Assembly: GCA_003142815.1 (NCBI GenBank)
Contig: PLNP01000055.1
Location: forward strand, 88,812-129,557
Direction: 5' to 3'
Length of the DNA: 40,746 bases
From: Rhodanobacteraceae bacterium
GTDB taxonomy: Bacteria > Pseudomonadota > Gammaproteobacteria > Xanthomonadales > Rhodanobacteraceae
Below the pieces are notes generated by a model, which saw only the letters and a program-made list of their open reading frames with translations, was not told the origin of the DNA and did no database searches. The position numbers and the translations under genes are program-made. Shown one piece after another: positions 1 to 8,838 of this stretch (its first letter is position 1; every line of letters begins with the position of its first letter).

Positions 1-610
1 GCACCGGATTGTTCTTGGTGCGTCGCTGCAGCACCTGGATCACGCGGCGGATCTCCTCGTCGCGGCCGATCACGGGATCGAGCTTGCCCTTCTCCGAGCG
101 TGCGGTCAGGTCGATCGTGTACTTCTCCAGCGCCTGGCGCTGCTCCTCGGCATTTTCCGACTGCACCTTGTCACCTCCGCGCATCTTCTCGATCGCGGCC
201 TCGATGGTCGCCTTGTTCGCGCCGGCTGCCTTCAATGCGCCACCGACCTCGCCCCTGTCGTCGAGCGCCGCGAGTACGAACAACTCGGACGCGATGAACG
301 CATCGCCGCGCTGCTGCGCGAGCTTGTCGGTCACATTGAGCAGGCGGTTCAGATCGTTCGAGACATTGATGTTGCCCTCCTGGCCGGCGACCTTCGGCAG
401 CTTTTCCAGGATCTGCCCGACGCGTGTGCGCAACGCGGCCACGTTGACGCCGGCCTGCGCGAGCAGCGGCACGGTCGAGCCACCCTGCTGGTCGAGCAAC
501 GCGGCCAAGAGGTGCACGGGTTCGAGCATGTTGTGGTCGCGCCCGACTGCGAGCGACTGCGCGTCGGCGAGCGCCTGCTGGAAGCGTGAGGTGAGTTTGT
601 CCATGCGCAT
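1..610 (-). CDS. clpB: ClpB disaggregase, N-terminal part (3' end off window)
   Basis: Reading the minus strand from an ATG at 610 gives an uninterrupted frame beginning [18 protein letters not shown] and running to the window edge, about 203 residues. It covers the Clp N domain (two repeats, about residues 1-150) and enters the first AAA+ module with the typical segment [20 protein letters not shown] followed by QRRTKNNPV. ClpB is the Hsp100 ATPase that, with DnaK, extracts polypeptides from aggregates in the cytosol after heat stress. ATG 610 is preferred because family members start MRxDxLT; an in-frame ATG at 604 is the alternative. The Walker motifs lie outside the window. A strong heat-shock promoter sits about 50 bp upstream, which fits the expected regulation. 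Confidence 0.95.
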   Translation of the reverse strand, partial: MRMDKLTSRFQQALADAQSLAVGRDHNMLEPVHLLAALLDQQGGSTVPLLAQAGVNVAALRTRVGQILEKLPKVAGQEGNINVSNDLNRLLNVTDKLAQQRGDAFIASELFVLAALDDRGEVGGALKAAGANKATIEAAIEKMRGGDKVQSENAEEQRQALEKYTIDLTARSEKGKLDPVIGRDEEIRRVIQVLQRRTKNNPV

Positions 611-944
611 GAAGAACACCTTCGATAATCGATCGGGAGGAAATCCGCATTCCCGCAAGATGGGTCGCAGCGGCCGCTGCTTCAAGGTTTCGATGACTTT
701 GTTGATTCGGAACGAATTTGGATTCAGCGGCCATCAATCCCCCACCGTTGCCGTCGCCCGCTGACACAGGGAACGGAAAACGGGGCACTCAAACGATTCG
801 AGTGCCGCGCCGAAGGCGACGGCGCAAAGGCTCGCAAAACTGCGGAGTGATCGGGCTAGACTGGAGAGCGCGCTCGTGGGGCGGGTTCCGCAGCGCGCCG
901 GGCGGGAGCCGGCCCCATCCCACTTTTGCCAAAGGGGGAATCGC
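611..944. other. Divergent intergenic region clpB / yidB-ompA
   Basis: No gene is seen between the divergent starts. The left part holds the clpB heat-shock promoter. At 784-806 there is an inverted repeat GGCACTC-N9-GAGTGCC, a possible hairpin or operator of unknown role. A TAGACT hexamer at 857-862 could be a -10 for the rightward gene, but no convincing -35 accompanies it. Confidence 0.5.
658..686 (-). promoter_or_regulatory. Sigma-32-type heat-shock promoter of clpB
   Basis: On the minus strand CTTGAAG (686-680) is followed after 14 bp by ACCCATCT (665-658). This is 6/7 and 7/8 matches to the sigma-32 consensus CTTGAAA / CCCCATNT at a legal spacing. It lies about 48 bp before the clpB ATG, in the right orientation. 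The assignment rests on motif match and gene identity. Confidence 0.75.
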
Positions 945-1837
945 ATGTTCGAAGCATTGATTCGTGATGCGGCCAAGCGTTTCGGGCTCGGCGACAAGGC
1001 CAACGGTCTGCTTGCCGCACTGCTCTCGACAATTTTCGACGAACGCAGTGGCGGCATTGCCGGCCTGTTCGCGAAATTCCGCGAGCAAGGGCTCGGCGAC
1101 CTTTTCGGCTCGTGGATTGGCAACGCTCAGCCGAAGCCGATCGAACCGCAACAACTCGAAAACGTACTCGGCGCGAACGTGATTTCCGGCATCGCCGACA
1201 AACTCGGTATGGCGCGCGGCACCGCGATCGCGGCCGTTTCCGCAATGCTGCCGGAATTGATCGGCATGCTCACGCCGAACGGACAACTGCCGACGAGCAT
1301 TCCGAGCGGCGTCAGCAGTTACCTCGGGGGTCTTGGCAATCTCGGCCAAGCGGGCGGCAAGGTCAGCCATGCGGTCGGCAGCACGGTGCGCAATGCGGAA
1401 GCCGCCGTGCCGGCCAATGGCCCTCCAGCGGCCTCGGCTGGCTCAAATGTCTGGTGCTGGCGGCGATCATCTTTGCGCTCGGTTATTGCACGTTGAACCG
1501 CAAGCCGGAAGTCGGCGTGCCGGCGACAACCGGTTCTGCCGCGATCAGCGCGGCTAGCATGGCTATTCTCAATGAGGCCGCTACCACGCTGAAGAATGCC
1601 CCCGCCGGCACCAAGGTCGCGATCGGAGGGCCACACCGACACACCGGCAACGCGGAGTCGAATCTCAAGCTCAGCGGTGCCCGTGTGAACGCTGTGCGCG
1701 AAAAGCTGGTCTCGCTCGGCGTCTCCGCCGACATGCTGACCGCGAAAGGCTATGGCGACACCAAGCCGATCGCCGACAACGCGACCGAGAAAGGCCGCGC
1801 GAAGAACCGCCGCATGGAATTCGCGCTCGTCGAGTGA
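945..1837 (+). pseudogene. YidB/DUF937-OmpA fusion protein, frameshifted
   Basis: ATG 945 follows a good ribosome site (AAGGGGGAA, 931-939) and starts MFEALIRDAAKRFGLGDKA, a YidB/DUF937-type helical domain of about 140 residues ending in a GGLGNLGQAGG linker. The frame then shifts by -1 near 1425-1440. The downstream frame encodes a membrane segment (WLKCLVLAAIIFALGYC) and an OmpA-like peptidoglycan-binding domain (NLKLSGARVNAVREKL, KGYGDTKPIADN, GRAKNRRMEF) to the TGA at 1835-1837. Inside the OmpA domain the usual GHTDxTGN motif reads GGPHRHTGN, which a +1 and a -1 indel about 15 bases apart would explain. The intact protein would be an envelope protein tethering to peptidoglycan. Either three real indels have damaged it, or this stretch contains sequencing errors; neighbouring genes are clean. 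Confidence 0.7.
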
Positions 1838-1865
1838 GGCTAGACACCGGTATCTTTAGGTGCTC

Positions 1866-2633
1866 CTACACGGACCGCGGGATTGCCACGCGCCAGATCA
1901 AGCTCGCGAAGCGGCCGGTTTCCCGATCGCGTCGATAGGAATAGAAGCGCGCGTCGGTGCACGTATCGAAGTCGCCGCCGTAGACGCTGCTGACACCGGC
2001 AGCGGCGAGTCGCTGCCGTGCCAGTGCATACAAGTCGCAGCGCCAATGTCCGGGGCGCGTCGGCGCGAATGCCGCCGCCGCTGACGGGTGCGCATCGACG
2101 AACGCGGCGCGCACCTCCGCACCGACTTCATAGGACCCTGCCGCGATCGCCGGACCGAGCCACGCGAGCAGACGCGCGCCGGGAACGCCGAGCCGCACGA
2201 TCGTCGCCTCGATGACGCCGCTGGCGAGCCCACGCCAGCCCGCGTGCGCGACCGCGATCGCCGACCCGTCTTCGGCGCAGAGCAAGATCGGCAGGCAGTC
2301 GGCAGTCAGCACGGCGAGCACGACGCTGACGCCACGCGCGATCGCGGCGTCGGCTTGCGGCTCGCTGGCGGACGCCATCGCCGCATCGGCGTCGAATACA
2401 TCGACGCCGTGGACCTGATGCAGCCAGCGTGGCGGCGTCGGCAACTCGAGTGCGGCGGCGACTTCGGCACGATTTGCGGCGACCGCAGCGGCCGCGTCGC
2501 CGCAGCGAGAGCCGAGATTGCAGGCGTCGAACGGCGCCCGCGAATGCCCGCCCATGCCGCGCGTGGTCACCGCCGCGCGGATCGTCGGCGGCGCCGGCCA
2601 GTCGGGGGTGAGGATGGCGTGGTCTGTGTTCAC
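1866..2633 (-). CDS. pgeF: PgeF/YfiH family peptidoglycan-editing / nucleoside phosphorylase-laccase-like protein
   Basis: A 255-residue protein of normal family length. Recognisable motifs are WLHQVHG (about residues 70-76), LTADCLPILL with the conserved metal-site Cys, HAGWRG, and LGPAI..GSYEVG near residues 160-170. The family was long called polyphenol oxidase/laccase domain. Members have been reported as purine nucleoside phosphorylases with adenosine deaminase activity, and E. coli YfiH (PgeF) as an editor that keeps L-Ser out of the peptidoglycan stem peptide. Family membership is clear, but which activity dominates cannot be told from sequence. It lies 51 bp downstream of rluD on the same strand, the same rluD-yfiH order as in E. 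coli, so co-transcription is likely. Confidence 0.9.
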   Translation of the reverse strand: MNTDHAILTPDWPAPPTIRAAVTTRGMGGHSRAPFDACNLGSRCGDAAAAVAANRAEVAAALELPTPPRWLHQVHGVDVFDADAAMASASEPQADAAIARGVSVVLAVLTADCLPILLCAEDGSAIAVAHAGWRGLASGVIEATIVRLGVPGARLLAWLGPAIAAGSYEVGAEVRAAFVDAHPSAAAAFAPTRPGHWRCDLYALARQRLAAAGVSSVYGGDFDTCTDARFYSYRRDRETGRFASLIWRVAIPRSV

Positions 2634-2684
2634 CGCGCTCTCCGAGGCATGGGCAATCGACGGGCTACGTTGGCCTTTTTTGCG

Positions 2685-3650
2685 TCATCCCGAATGACCG
2701 ACCATATCCTCGCGCAGCGCCACGAGCAGCGCTTCCATATCGGCCGGCCGCTCGACTTCGAACGCGATCGTCTTGCCCGTCGCAGGATGCAGGAATTCGA
2801 GCCTCTCCGCATGCAGGGCGTGACGGCGGAACGCGCGCAGCGCAGCGACAAACTCCGGACTCGCGCCCTTGGGCAATTTGAGCAGGCCGCCATACTGCGT
2901 ATCACCGACCAGCGGATGACGCACATGCGCCATGTGCACGCGGATCTGGTGGGTGCGGCCGGTTTCGAGCCGGCATTCGACCAGGGTCATCGCGCGGAAG
3001 CGCTCGCGCACGCGGTAATGCGTGACCGCGTCGCGACCGTCCTCACGCACCGCCTGTCTCAGGCGATCGTGCAGATGGCGACCGATCGGCGCATCGACGC
3101 GGCCGCCAGCGATCATCGACCCATACACGATCGCGGCGTATTGGCGATGCACGGCGCGCGCCGACAACTGTTCGACCAGCGAGGTGTGCGCGCGCAGCGT
3201 ACGCGCGACCACCATCAGACCCGAGGTGTCCTTGTCGAGCCGATGCACGATGCCGCCGCGCGGGATCTCGGCGAGGCTGGGATCGTGATGCAGCAGCGCG
3301 TTCTGCAGCGTTCCGTCCGGGTTGCCGGCGCCCGGATGAACGACCAGGCCGGCCGGTTTGTTGACCACGATCACATCGGCGTCTTCGTAGCGGATGTCGA
3401 GCGCGATGTCCTGCGCCACCGCGCCGATCTCGCGTTCCATGCGCACGCTGAGTGCGATCGCCTCGCCGCCGTGGACAATGGTGCGCGGCGCTACGATTGC
3501 GCCATCGAGGAGCGCGGCGCCGGATTTGATCCACGCGGTCAGCCGCGAGCGCGAATAGTCCGGAAAGAGTTCGGCCAACGCCTGGTCGAAGCGCCGCCCG
3601 GCGAGTTCGACGGGGACCGCTGCATGCAGGCTGGATTCCGGTTCGGTCAT
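2685..3650 (-). CDS. rluD: 23S rRNA pseudouridine synthase RluD
   Basis: RluD makes pseudouridines in helix 69 of 23S rRNA (1911/1915/1917 in E. coli), which supports late 50S assembly. The protein has an N-terminal S4 RNA-binding domain ([26 protein letters not shown], residues about 18-43, split here only for reading) and a catalytic RluA-type domain with the diagnostic [12 protein letters not shown] containing the catalytic Asp. Further C-terminal family blocks are [10 protein letters not shown] and [12 protein letters not shown] longer open frame extends upstream to 3944, but ATG 3650 ([16 protein letters not shown]) gives 321 residues, matching the usual 320-330 and leaving a normal divergent gap to bamD. 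The adjoining bamD is the typical gammaproteobacterial neighbour. Confidence 0.94.
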   Translation of the reverse strand: MTEPESSLHAAVPVELAGRRFDQALAELFPDYSRSRLTAWIKSGAALLDGAIVAPRTIVHGGEAIALSVRMEREIGAVAQDIALDIRYEDADVIVVNKPAGLVVHPGAGNPDGTLQNALLHHDPSLAEIPRGGIVHRLDKDTSGLMVVARTLRAHTSLVEQLSARAVHRQYAAIVYGSMIAGGRVDAPIGRHLHDRLRQAVREDGRDAVTHYRVRERFRAMTLVECRLETGRTHQIRVHMAHVRHPLVGDTQYGGLLKLPKGASPEFVAALRAFRRHALHAERLEFLHPATGKTIAFEVERPADMEALLVALREDMVGHSG

Positions 3651-3675
3651 GCTCAAGTCCCTGTAAATGATTGCG

Positions 3676-3706
3676 TTTCCAGCGGCAGCGGAGTTCGGGT
3701 TATGAT
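3676..3706 (+). promoter_or_regulatory. Candidate sigma-70 promoter of bamD
   Basis: TATGAT at 3701-3706 is a good -10 hexamer on the plus strand, with a weak -35 (TTCCAG, 3677-3682, 18 bp spacer). It would give a leader of about 135 nt before bamD. The weak -35 keeps this tentative. Confidence 0.35.
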
Positions 3707-3849
3707 CGGCGTCCCGAGTGCGGCGCCAAGAGCGTCGGCGGGCCGGTCGAGCCATCGCGCCAGATCCACGGCACGGCGCCGGGTAATTCGGCACAGCGGT
3801 CGTTTCCGGCCGCTCCATCCTTCCCATCATCGCAGAGCCTGCCATTCGC

Positions 3850-4689
3850 ATGCGAGTCTCCCCAGCTTTCCGTTTCGTCCTGCGTACCGTACTGCTCGTC
3901 CTGGTGGTCGCGTTGGCCGGCTGTTCCCTGTTCCACCACGGCAAGAAGGACGATCCGCTGGATACGCTGCCGGTCGCCGAGCTGTATCAGAGAGGCGTGG
4001 ACGCGCTTGACATCGGCAACAACGATCTCGCGACGCGCTCGTTCGAGCGCCTGATTTCGCGCTTTCCGTTCGGACCGTACACCGAACAGTCGCAACTCAA
4101 CCTCGCCTACGCGCAGTTCAAGGCCAATAAGCCCGACGACGCCTATTCGACCATCAACCGCTTCATCAAGACCTACCCGACGCATCGCCATATCGACTAT
4201 GCGTACTACCTGCGCGGCCTGATCAACTTCGATCGCTCCGGCGGATTCCTCGAACGCTACGTCGGCGAGAACATGACCAAGCGCGATCAGGCCAACATGC
4301 ACCAGTCGTTCGACGACTTCGGTGCGCTGGTCAGCCGCTACCCGCAAAGCCGCTACACCGCGGACGGCCGCCAGCACATGATCTACCTGCGCAACATGAT
4401 GGCGCAGTCCGAACTCAACATCGCGCTGTTCTATCTCAAGCGCAATGCGTATGTGGCCGCGTCGAACCGCGCCAAGTCGATCATCGAAACGTATCCACAG
4501 ACCCCGCAGGTCGGCGACGCACTCGCGGTGATGGTCGAAAGCTACCGCAAGCTCGGCCAGGACAAACTCGCCGACGACAGCGAGCGCGTGCTGAAACTCA
4601 ACTATCCCGACCACCCGTACTTCAAGGGCCACTGGCCGAAGTACCGCTCGAATCTGCGGAAGCTGATTCCGCTGTCGAATCGCGGGTAG
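3850..4689 (+). CDS. bamD: Outer membrane assembly lipoprotein BamD
   Basis: BamD is the essential lipoprotein of the BAM complex, which folds beta-barrel proteins into the outer membrane together with BamA. The 279-residue protein starts with a lipoprotein signal peptide and a lipobox (LAGC) near residue 25, followed by TPR units: [20 protein letters not shown], a second unit around [19 protein letters not shown], and further repeats to the C-terminus. The block [13 protein letters not shown] is characteristic of BamD. It is divergent from rluD and followed convergently by nadE. A 103-bp gap with a REP-type hairpin separates it from nadE. Confidence 0.95.
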   Translation: MRVSPAFRFVLRTVLLVLVVALAGCSLFHHGKKDDPLDTLPVAELYQRGVDALDIGNNDLATRSFERLISRFPFGPYTEQSQLNLAYAQFKANKPDDAYSTINRFIKTYPTHRHIDYAYYLRGLINFDRSGGFLERYVGENMTKRDQANMHQSFDDFGALVSRYPQSRYTADGRQHMIYLRNMMAQSELNIALFYLKRNAYVAASNRAKSIIETYPQTPQVGDALAVMVESYRKLGQDKLADDSERVLKLNYPDHPYFKGHWPKYRSNLRKLIPLSNRG

Positions 4690-4690
4690 T

Positions 4691-4776
4691 CCGCGGTCGC
4701 GGCTGCGCCGCTTGCACCTTTTTCCGGTGCTCCTACAACGGCATGTGCTTTTGTAGGAGCGCTGCAAGCGCGACCA
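4691..4776. repeat. REP doublet, GTAGGAGC family, between bamD and nadE
   Basis: Facing copies of the octamer pair GCTCCTAC (4729-4736) and GTAGGAGC (4753-4760), with arms rich in GCTGCAAGCGCGAC, form a hairpin between convergent genes. The same family recurs at 23766-23835 and 32431-32523, with single half-sites near 1861 and 7383. It probably acts as a bidirectional transcript end here. The GTAGGAGC octamer is a known REP core in Pseudomonas and Xanthomonas relatives. Confidence 0.7.
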
Positions 4777-4792
4777 CACGCCGGTTCGGTCG

Positions 4793-6424
4793 TTACCGCC
4801 ACCCTGAGGTGATCGGGTAGCGCCTCTCCCGCCCGAATGCGCGCCGCGAGACTTTCGGCCCCGGCGCGGCTTGGTGGCGCTTCCATTCGTTGATGCGGAC
4901 CAGTCGCAATACGTGGTCGACGATCGCCGCATCGAAGCCGGCGCGCACGATCTCGTCGCGCGATTGCTCCTCGTCGACATAGCGCAGCAGGATCGCGTCG
5001 AGCATATCGTACGGCGGCAGTGAATCCTGGTCGGTCTGGTTCTCGCGCAGCTCCGCCGAAGGCGCGCGCTCGATCACCGCGGGCGGAATCATCGGGGTTC
5101 CTCCGACCGTGTTGCGCCAGCGCGCGAGCGCGAAGACTTCGCTCTTGTACAGGTCCTTGATCGGCGCGTAGCCGCCACACATGTCGCCGTAGATCGTCGC
5201 GTAGCCGACCGCGTACTCGCTCTTGTTGCCAGTGGTCAGGACGAGGCCGCCGAACTTGTTCGACAGCGCCATCAGGATCGCACCGCGGCTGCGCGATTGC
5301 AGATTCTCCTCGGTCGCGTCGACGGCATGTCCTGCGAATGCCGGCGCCAGCGCCTCCATGAAACCCTTGAACGGTGCCTCAATCGGAACCGTCAACATGG
5401 GCACGCCGAGCGCGCGCGCCTGCTCGTCCGCGAGGTCGTTGCTCAAGTCCGAGGTGTAGCGCGACGGCAGCCGCACGCCGGTCACGTTTCCGGCGCCGAG
5501 CGCATCGACCGCGATCGCGAGTACCAGCGCGGAATCGATGCCGCCAGAGAGGCCGATCCAGACCTTGTCGAAACCATTCTTCACACAGTAGTCGCGGGTG
5601 CCGCGCACGATCGCGCGCCAAGCCAGGGAGTCGCGGCTTTCGTCGCGGTCGCACGGCCATGCGATCGGGGAAAATTTGCGCGTGACGGCGTCGTAGTCGG
5701 CGATCAGCCAGTGATCCTCGAACGCGCGCGCGGCGGCATGCACATGGCCGTCGCCGTCGGCCAGTACCGATGCGCCGTCGAAAACCAGCGCGTCCTGGCC
5801 GCCGACGAGGTTGAGGTAGGCAACGGCAACGCCGGTTTCGGCGACACGCGCCGCGAGCAACGCGTCGCGCTGCGCGTGCTTGTCGCGCTCGAACGGCGAC
5901 GCGTTCGGCACCAGCACGAGTTCTGCACCGGCTCTCGCGGTATCGGCGAGCGGTTCGGCAAACCACACGTCTTCGCAGATGACGACGCCGACCGGCACGC
6001 CGGCGACATCGAACACGCACGCGCCGCCGTCGGGGTCGACTTCGAAATAGCGGCGCTCGTCGAACACCGCATAATTGGGCAGCTCTCGCTTGCGATAGGT
6101 AGACGCAACGCGACCGTCGCGCAGCACGCTCGCCGCGTTGTAGACCACCGTGCCGGTCGCCTGCGGCCAGCCGACGACCGCGACGATGCCCTGCACATCC
6201 CATGCGATGCGCCGCAGCGCGTCCTCGCATTCGGCGAGGAAGCTCGGCCGCAGCAATAGATCCTCCGGCGGATAGCCGCTGAGCGCCAACTCGGGAAACA
6301 GCACGAGATCGGCACGATGCAGATCGCGCGCTTCGGCGATCAACGCGGCGATGCGCTCCGCGTTGCGAGCGACGGCGCCAACCGGGAAATCGAATTGGGC
6401 AAGAGCGATGCGTAACGTGGGCAT
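4793..6424 (-). CDS. nadE: Glutamine-dependent NAD+ synthetase NadE
   Basis: A two-domain 543-residue enzyme. The N-terminal nitrilase-type amidase domain releases ammonia from glutamine. Its catalytic triad is visible as Glu in FPELALSGYPPEDLL (about residue 45), Lys in YRKRELPNY, and Cys in VICEDVWF. The C-terminal synthetase domain carries the PPi-loop SGGIDSALVLA (about residues 295-305) and the block GNKSEYAVGYATIYGDM. It converts deamido-NAD to NAD in the cytosol, with the ammonia channelled between domains. Length and domain order are those of the fused glutaminase form. It sits alone, 73 bp after sucD on the same strand but beyond a strong hairpin, so it probably has its own transcription. 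Confidence 0.95.
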   Translation of the reverse strand: MPTLRIALAQFDFPVGAVARNAERIAALIAEARDLHRADLVLFPELALSGYPPEDLLLRPSFLAECEDALRRIAWDVQGIVAVVGWPQATGTVVYNAASVLRDGRVASTYRKRELPNYAVFDERRYFEVDPDGGACVFDVAGVPVGVVICEDVWFAEPLADTARAGAELVLVPNASPFERDKHAQRDALLAARVAETGVAVAYLNLVGGQDALVFDGASVLADGDGHVHAAARAFEDHWLIADYDAVTRKFSPIAWPCDRDESRDSLAWRAIVRGTRDYCVKNGFDKVWIGLSGGIDSALVLAIAVDALGAGNVTGVRLPSRYTSDLSNDLADEQARALGVPMLTVPIEAPFKGFMEALAPAFAGHAVDATEENLQSRSRGAILMALSNKFGGLVLTTGNKSEYAVGYATIYGDMCGGYAPIKDLYKSEVFALARWRNTVGGTPMIPPAVIERAPSAELRENQTDQDSLPPYDMLDAILLRYVDEEQSRDEIVRAGFDAAIVDHVLRLVRINEWKRHQAAPGPKVSRRAFGRERRYPITSGWR

Positions 6425-6441
6425 GTAGCGACTCCTGGATC

Positions 6442-6489
6442 AAAAGCGCCCCCTTCTGCCCTGCCGGGCAGGCGGGAGGGGCGCCTTTT
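6442..6489 (-). terminator. Rho-independent terminator after sucCD
   Basis: On the minus strand a long stem (AAAAGGCGCCCCT pairing with AGGGGGCGCTTTT, with an inner GCCTGCCCGGCAGGGC stem-loop) ends in TTTT just past the sucD stop. The A-run on the other side would let it work in both directions. Confidence 0.75.
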
Positions 6490-6497
6490 GATTGCGC

Positions 6498-7370
<873 letters not shown>

Positions 7371-7402
7371 GGATTTGTCCTTGCTCCTACAGGGTTTCAT
7401 TC

Positions 7403-8569
7403 TTACGCGGCTTTCACCAAAGCGACCGCCTTCTGCGCCGCATCGTTGAGGTCGCCGGCCGATGTGATCGCAAGCCCGGAGTTCGCAAGCAACTCGCGAC
7501 CCTTTTCGACGTTGGTGCCCTGCAGTCGCACGATCACCGGAATCTTCAGGCCGACCTCTTTCACCGCCGCGATGATGCCCTCGGCGATCAAGTCGCAGCG
7601 CACGATGCCGCCGAAGATGTTGACCAGGATCGCCCGCACCTTGTCCGACGAAAGAATCAGCTTGAACGCCTCGGTCACGCGCTCCTTGGTCGCGCCGCCG
7701 CCGACGTCGAGGAAGTTCGCCGGCTCGCCGCCGGCGAGCTTGATCACGTCCATCGTCGCCATCGCGAGACCCGCGCCGTTGACCATGCAACCGATGTTGC
7801 CGTCCATCGTGACGTAGTTGAGGTTGTGCTGGACCGCGGCAGCTTCGACCGCGTCTTCCTGGGTCAGGTCGCGCATCGCAGCGAGTTTGGGATGGCGGAA
7901 CTCGGCGTTGTCGTCGGAGTTGACCTTGCCGTCGAGCGCCATCAGGTCGCCCGAGGCGACGATCGCGAGCGGATTGAGTTCCACCAGCGCCAGATCCTTC
8001 TCGTTGAACAGCTTGTACAGACCCAGCATGATCTTGGTCAGCTGGTTCGCCTGCTTCGCGTTGAGACCCATATCGAACCCAAGCCGGCGGCACTGATACG
8101 GCTGCAGGCCCTCGACGAAGTTGACCTTGATCGTGCGGATGTCCTCGGGCGTCTCGCGCGCGACTTGTTCGATATCGACGCCACCCTGCGCCGAAGCGAT
8201 GAACGAAACCGCCTTGCTGTCGCGATCGACGAGGATCGACAGGTACAGCTCCTTGGCGATGTCGGTCGCGTCGGTGACCAGAACCAGGTTCACCGGCAGC
8301 GCGCGGCCGCCGGATTGGTAGGTTTCCATCTTCTTGCCGAGCATGCCGGCAGCGGCGGCCTTCACGTCGTCGAACGACTTGCAGAACTTCACGCCGCCGG
8401 CCTTGCCGCGACCGCCCGCGTGGATCTGCGCCTTGACCATCCACTGCACGCCACCGAGCACCTTGGCGACTTCGACCGCCTGTTCCGGCGACGACGCGAT
8501 CTTGCCCGGCGGCACCGGGATGCCGTACTGGGCGAACAATTCCTTGGCTTGATATTCGTGAAAATTCAT
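7403..8569 (-). CDS. sucC: Succinyl-CoA synthetase beta subunit SucC
   Basis: 388 residues, the same length as E. coli SucC. It starts [20 protein letters not shown] and has an ATP-grasp fold ([19 protein letters not shown] near residues 44-62). The C-terminal ligase domain contains [17 protein letters not shown] and [16 protein letters not shown]. The beta subunit binds nucleotide and succinate, and the complex carries out substrate-level phosphorylation in the TCA cycle. AAGGTG stands 6-11 bases before the ATG. The gene heads the sucCD unit and is divergent from pilS, with a 269-bp gap that contains a heptad repeat but no clear sucC promoter. Confidence 0.96.
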   Translation of the reverse strand: MNFHEYQAKELFAQYGIPVPPGKIASSPEQAVEVAKVLGGVQWMVKAQIHAGGRGKAGGVKFCKSFDDVKAAAAGMLGKKMETYQSGGRALPVNLVLVTDATDIAKELYLSILVDRDSKAVSFIASAQGGVDIEQVARETPEDIRTIKVNFVEGLQPYQCRRLGFDMGLNAKQANQLTKIMLGLYKLFNEKDLALVELNPLAIVASGDLMALDGKVNSDDNAEFRHPKLAAMRDLTQEDAVEAAAVQHNLNYVTMDGNIGCMVNGAGLAMATMDVIKLAGGEPANFLDVGGGATKERVTEAFKLILSSDKVRAILVNIFGGIVRCDLIAEGIIAAVKEVGLKIPVIVRLQGTNVEKGRELLANSGLAITSAGDLNDAAQKAVALVKAA

Positions 8570-8765
8570 GGGGCACCTTGGGGCAAGGGACGCGCGAACG
8601 CGGCGCCAACAGCACGCCGCTCGAAACGCAATCCGGAGGGCGGCGGCGCAATGCCAGCCGCGGAACGGGTGCCTATTCTGGGGAAACGCGGGGGTGAAAT
8701 CAAAGAAGCCGGGATTCTGGATGTGGGATTCGGGAGAAGTGCCGTGCCCGAACCCTCACCGCTCA

Positions 8766-8807
8766 TCCCGAATCCCGAATCCCGAATCCTGAATCCAGAA
8801 TCCCGAG
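8766..8807 (+). repeat. Six tandem heptads (TCCCGAA) before pilS
   Basis: Three perfect TCCCGAA units are followed by TCCTGAA, TCCAGAA and TCCCGAG, 42 bp in all. The array ends 4 bp before the TATACT hexamer at 8812-8817, so the -35 region of that promoter falls inside it. A related inverted copy (GGGATTC..GGGATTCGGG) lies at 8711-8734. Heptad arrays of this type are common in Xanthomonas-like intergenic DNA. Confidence 0.85.
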
Positions 8808-8811
8808 AAGC

Positions 8812-8817
8812 TATACT
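8812..8817 (+). promoter_or_regulatory. Candidate -10 element of pilS
   Basis: TATACT is a 5/6 match to the sigma-70 -10, 21 bp before the GTG start of pilS, with a CAGGGA ribosome site between. The -35 position lies in the heptad array and matches poorly (CTGAAT), so this could be an activator-dependent or repeat-modulated promoter. Confidence 0.45.
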
Positions 8818-8838
8818 GCCGAGGCTCAGGGAGCCAAC

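Noticed and set aside
2088-4010. 640-codon plus-strand frame
   Set aside because: Antisense shadow of pgeF and rluD, whose motifs are clear on the minus strand.
7371-8651. Long 5' extension of the sucD frame
   Set aside because: It overlaps sucC in another frame and has no similarity to SucD. The SucD family start is at 7370.
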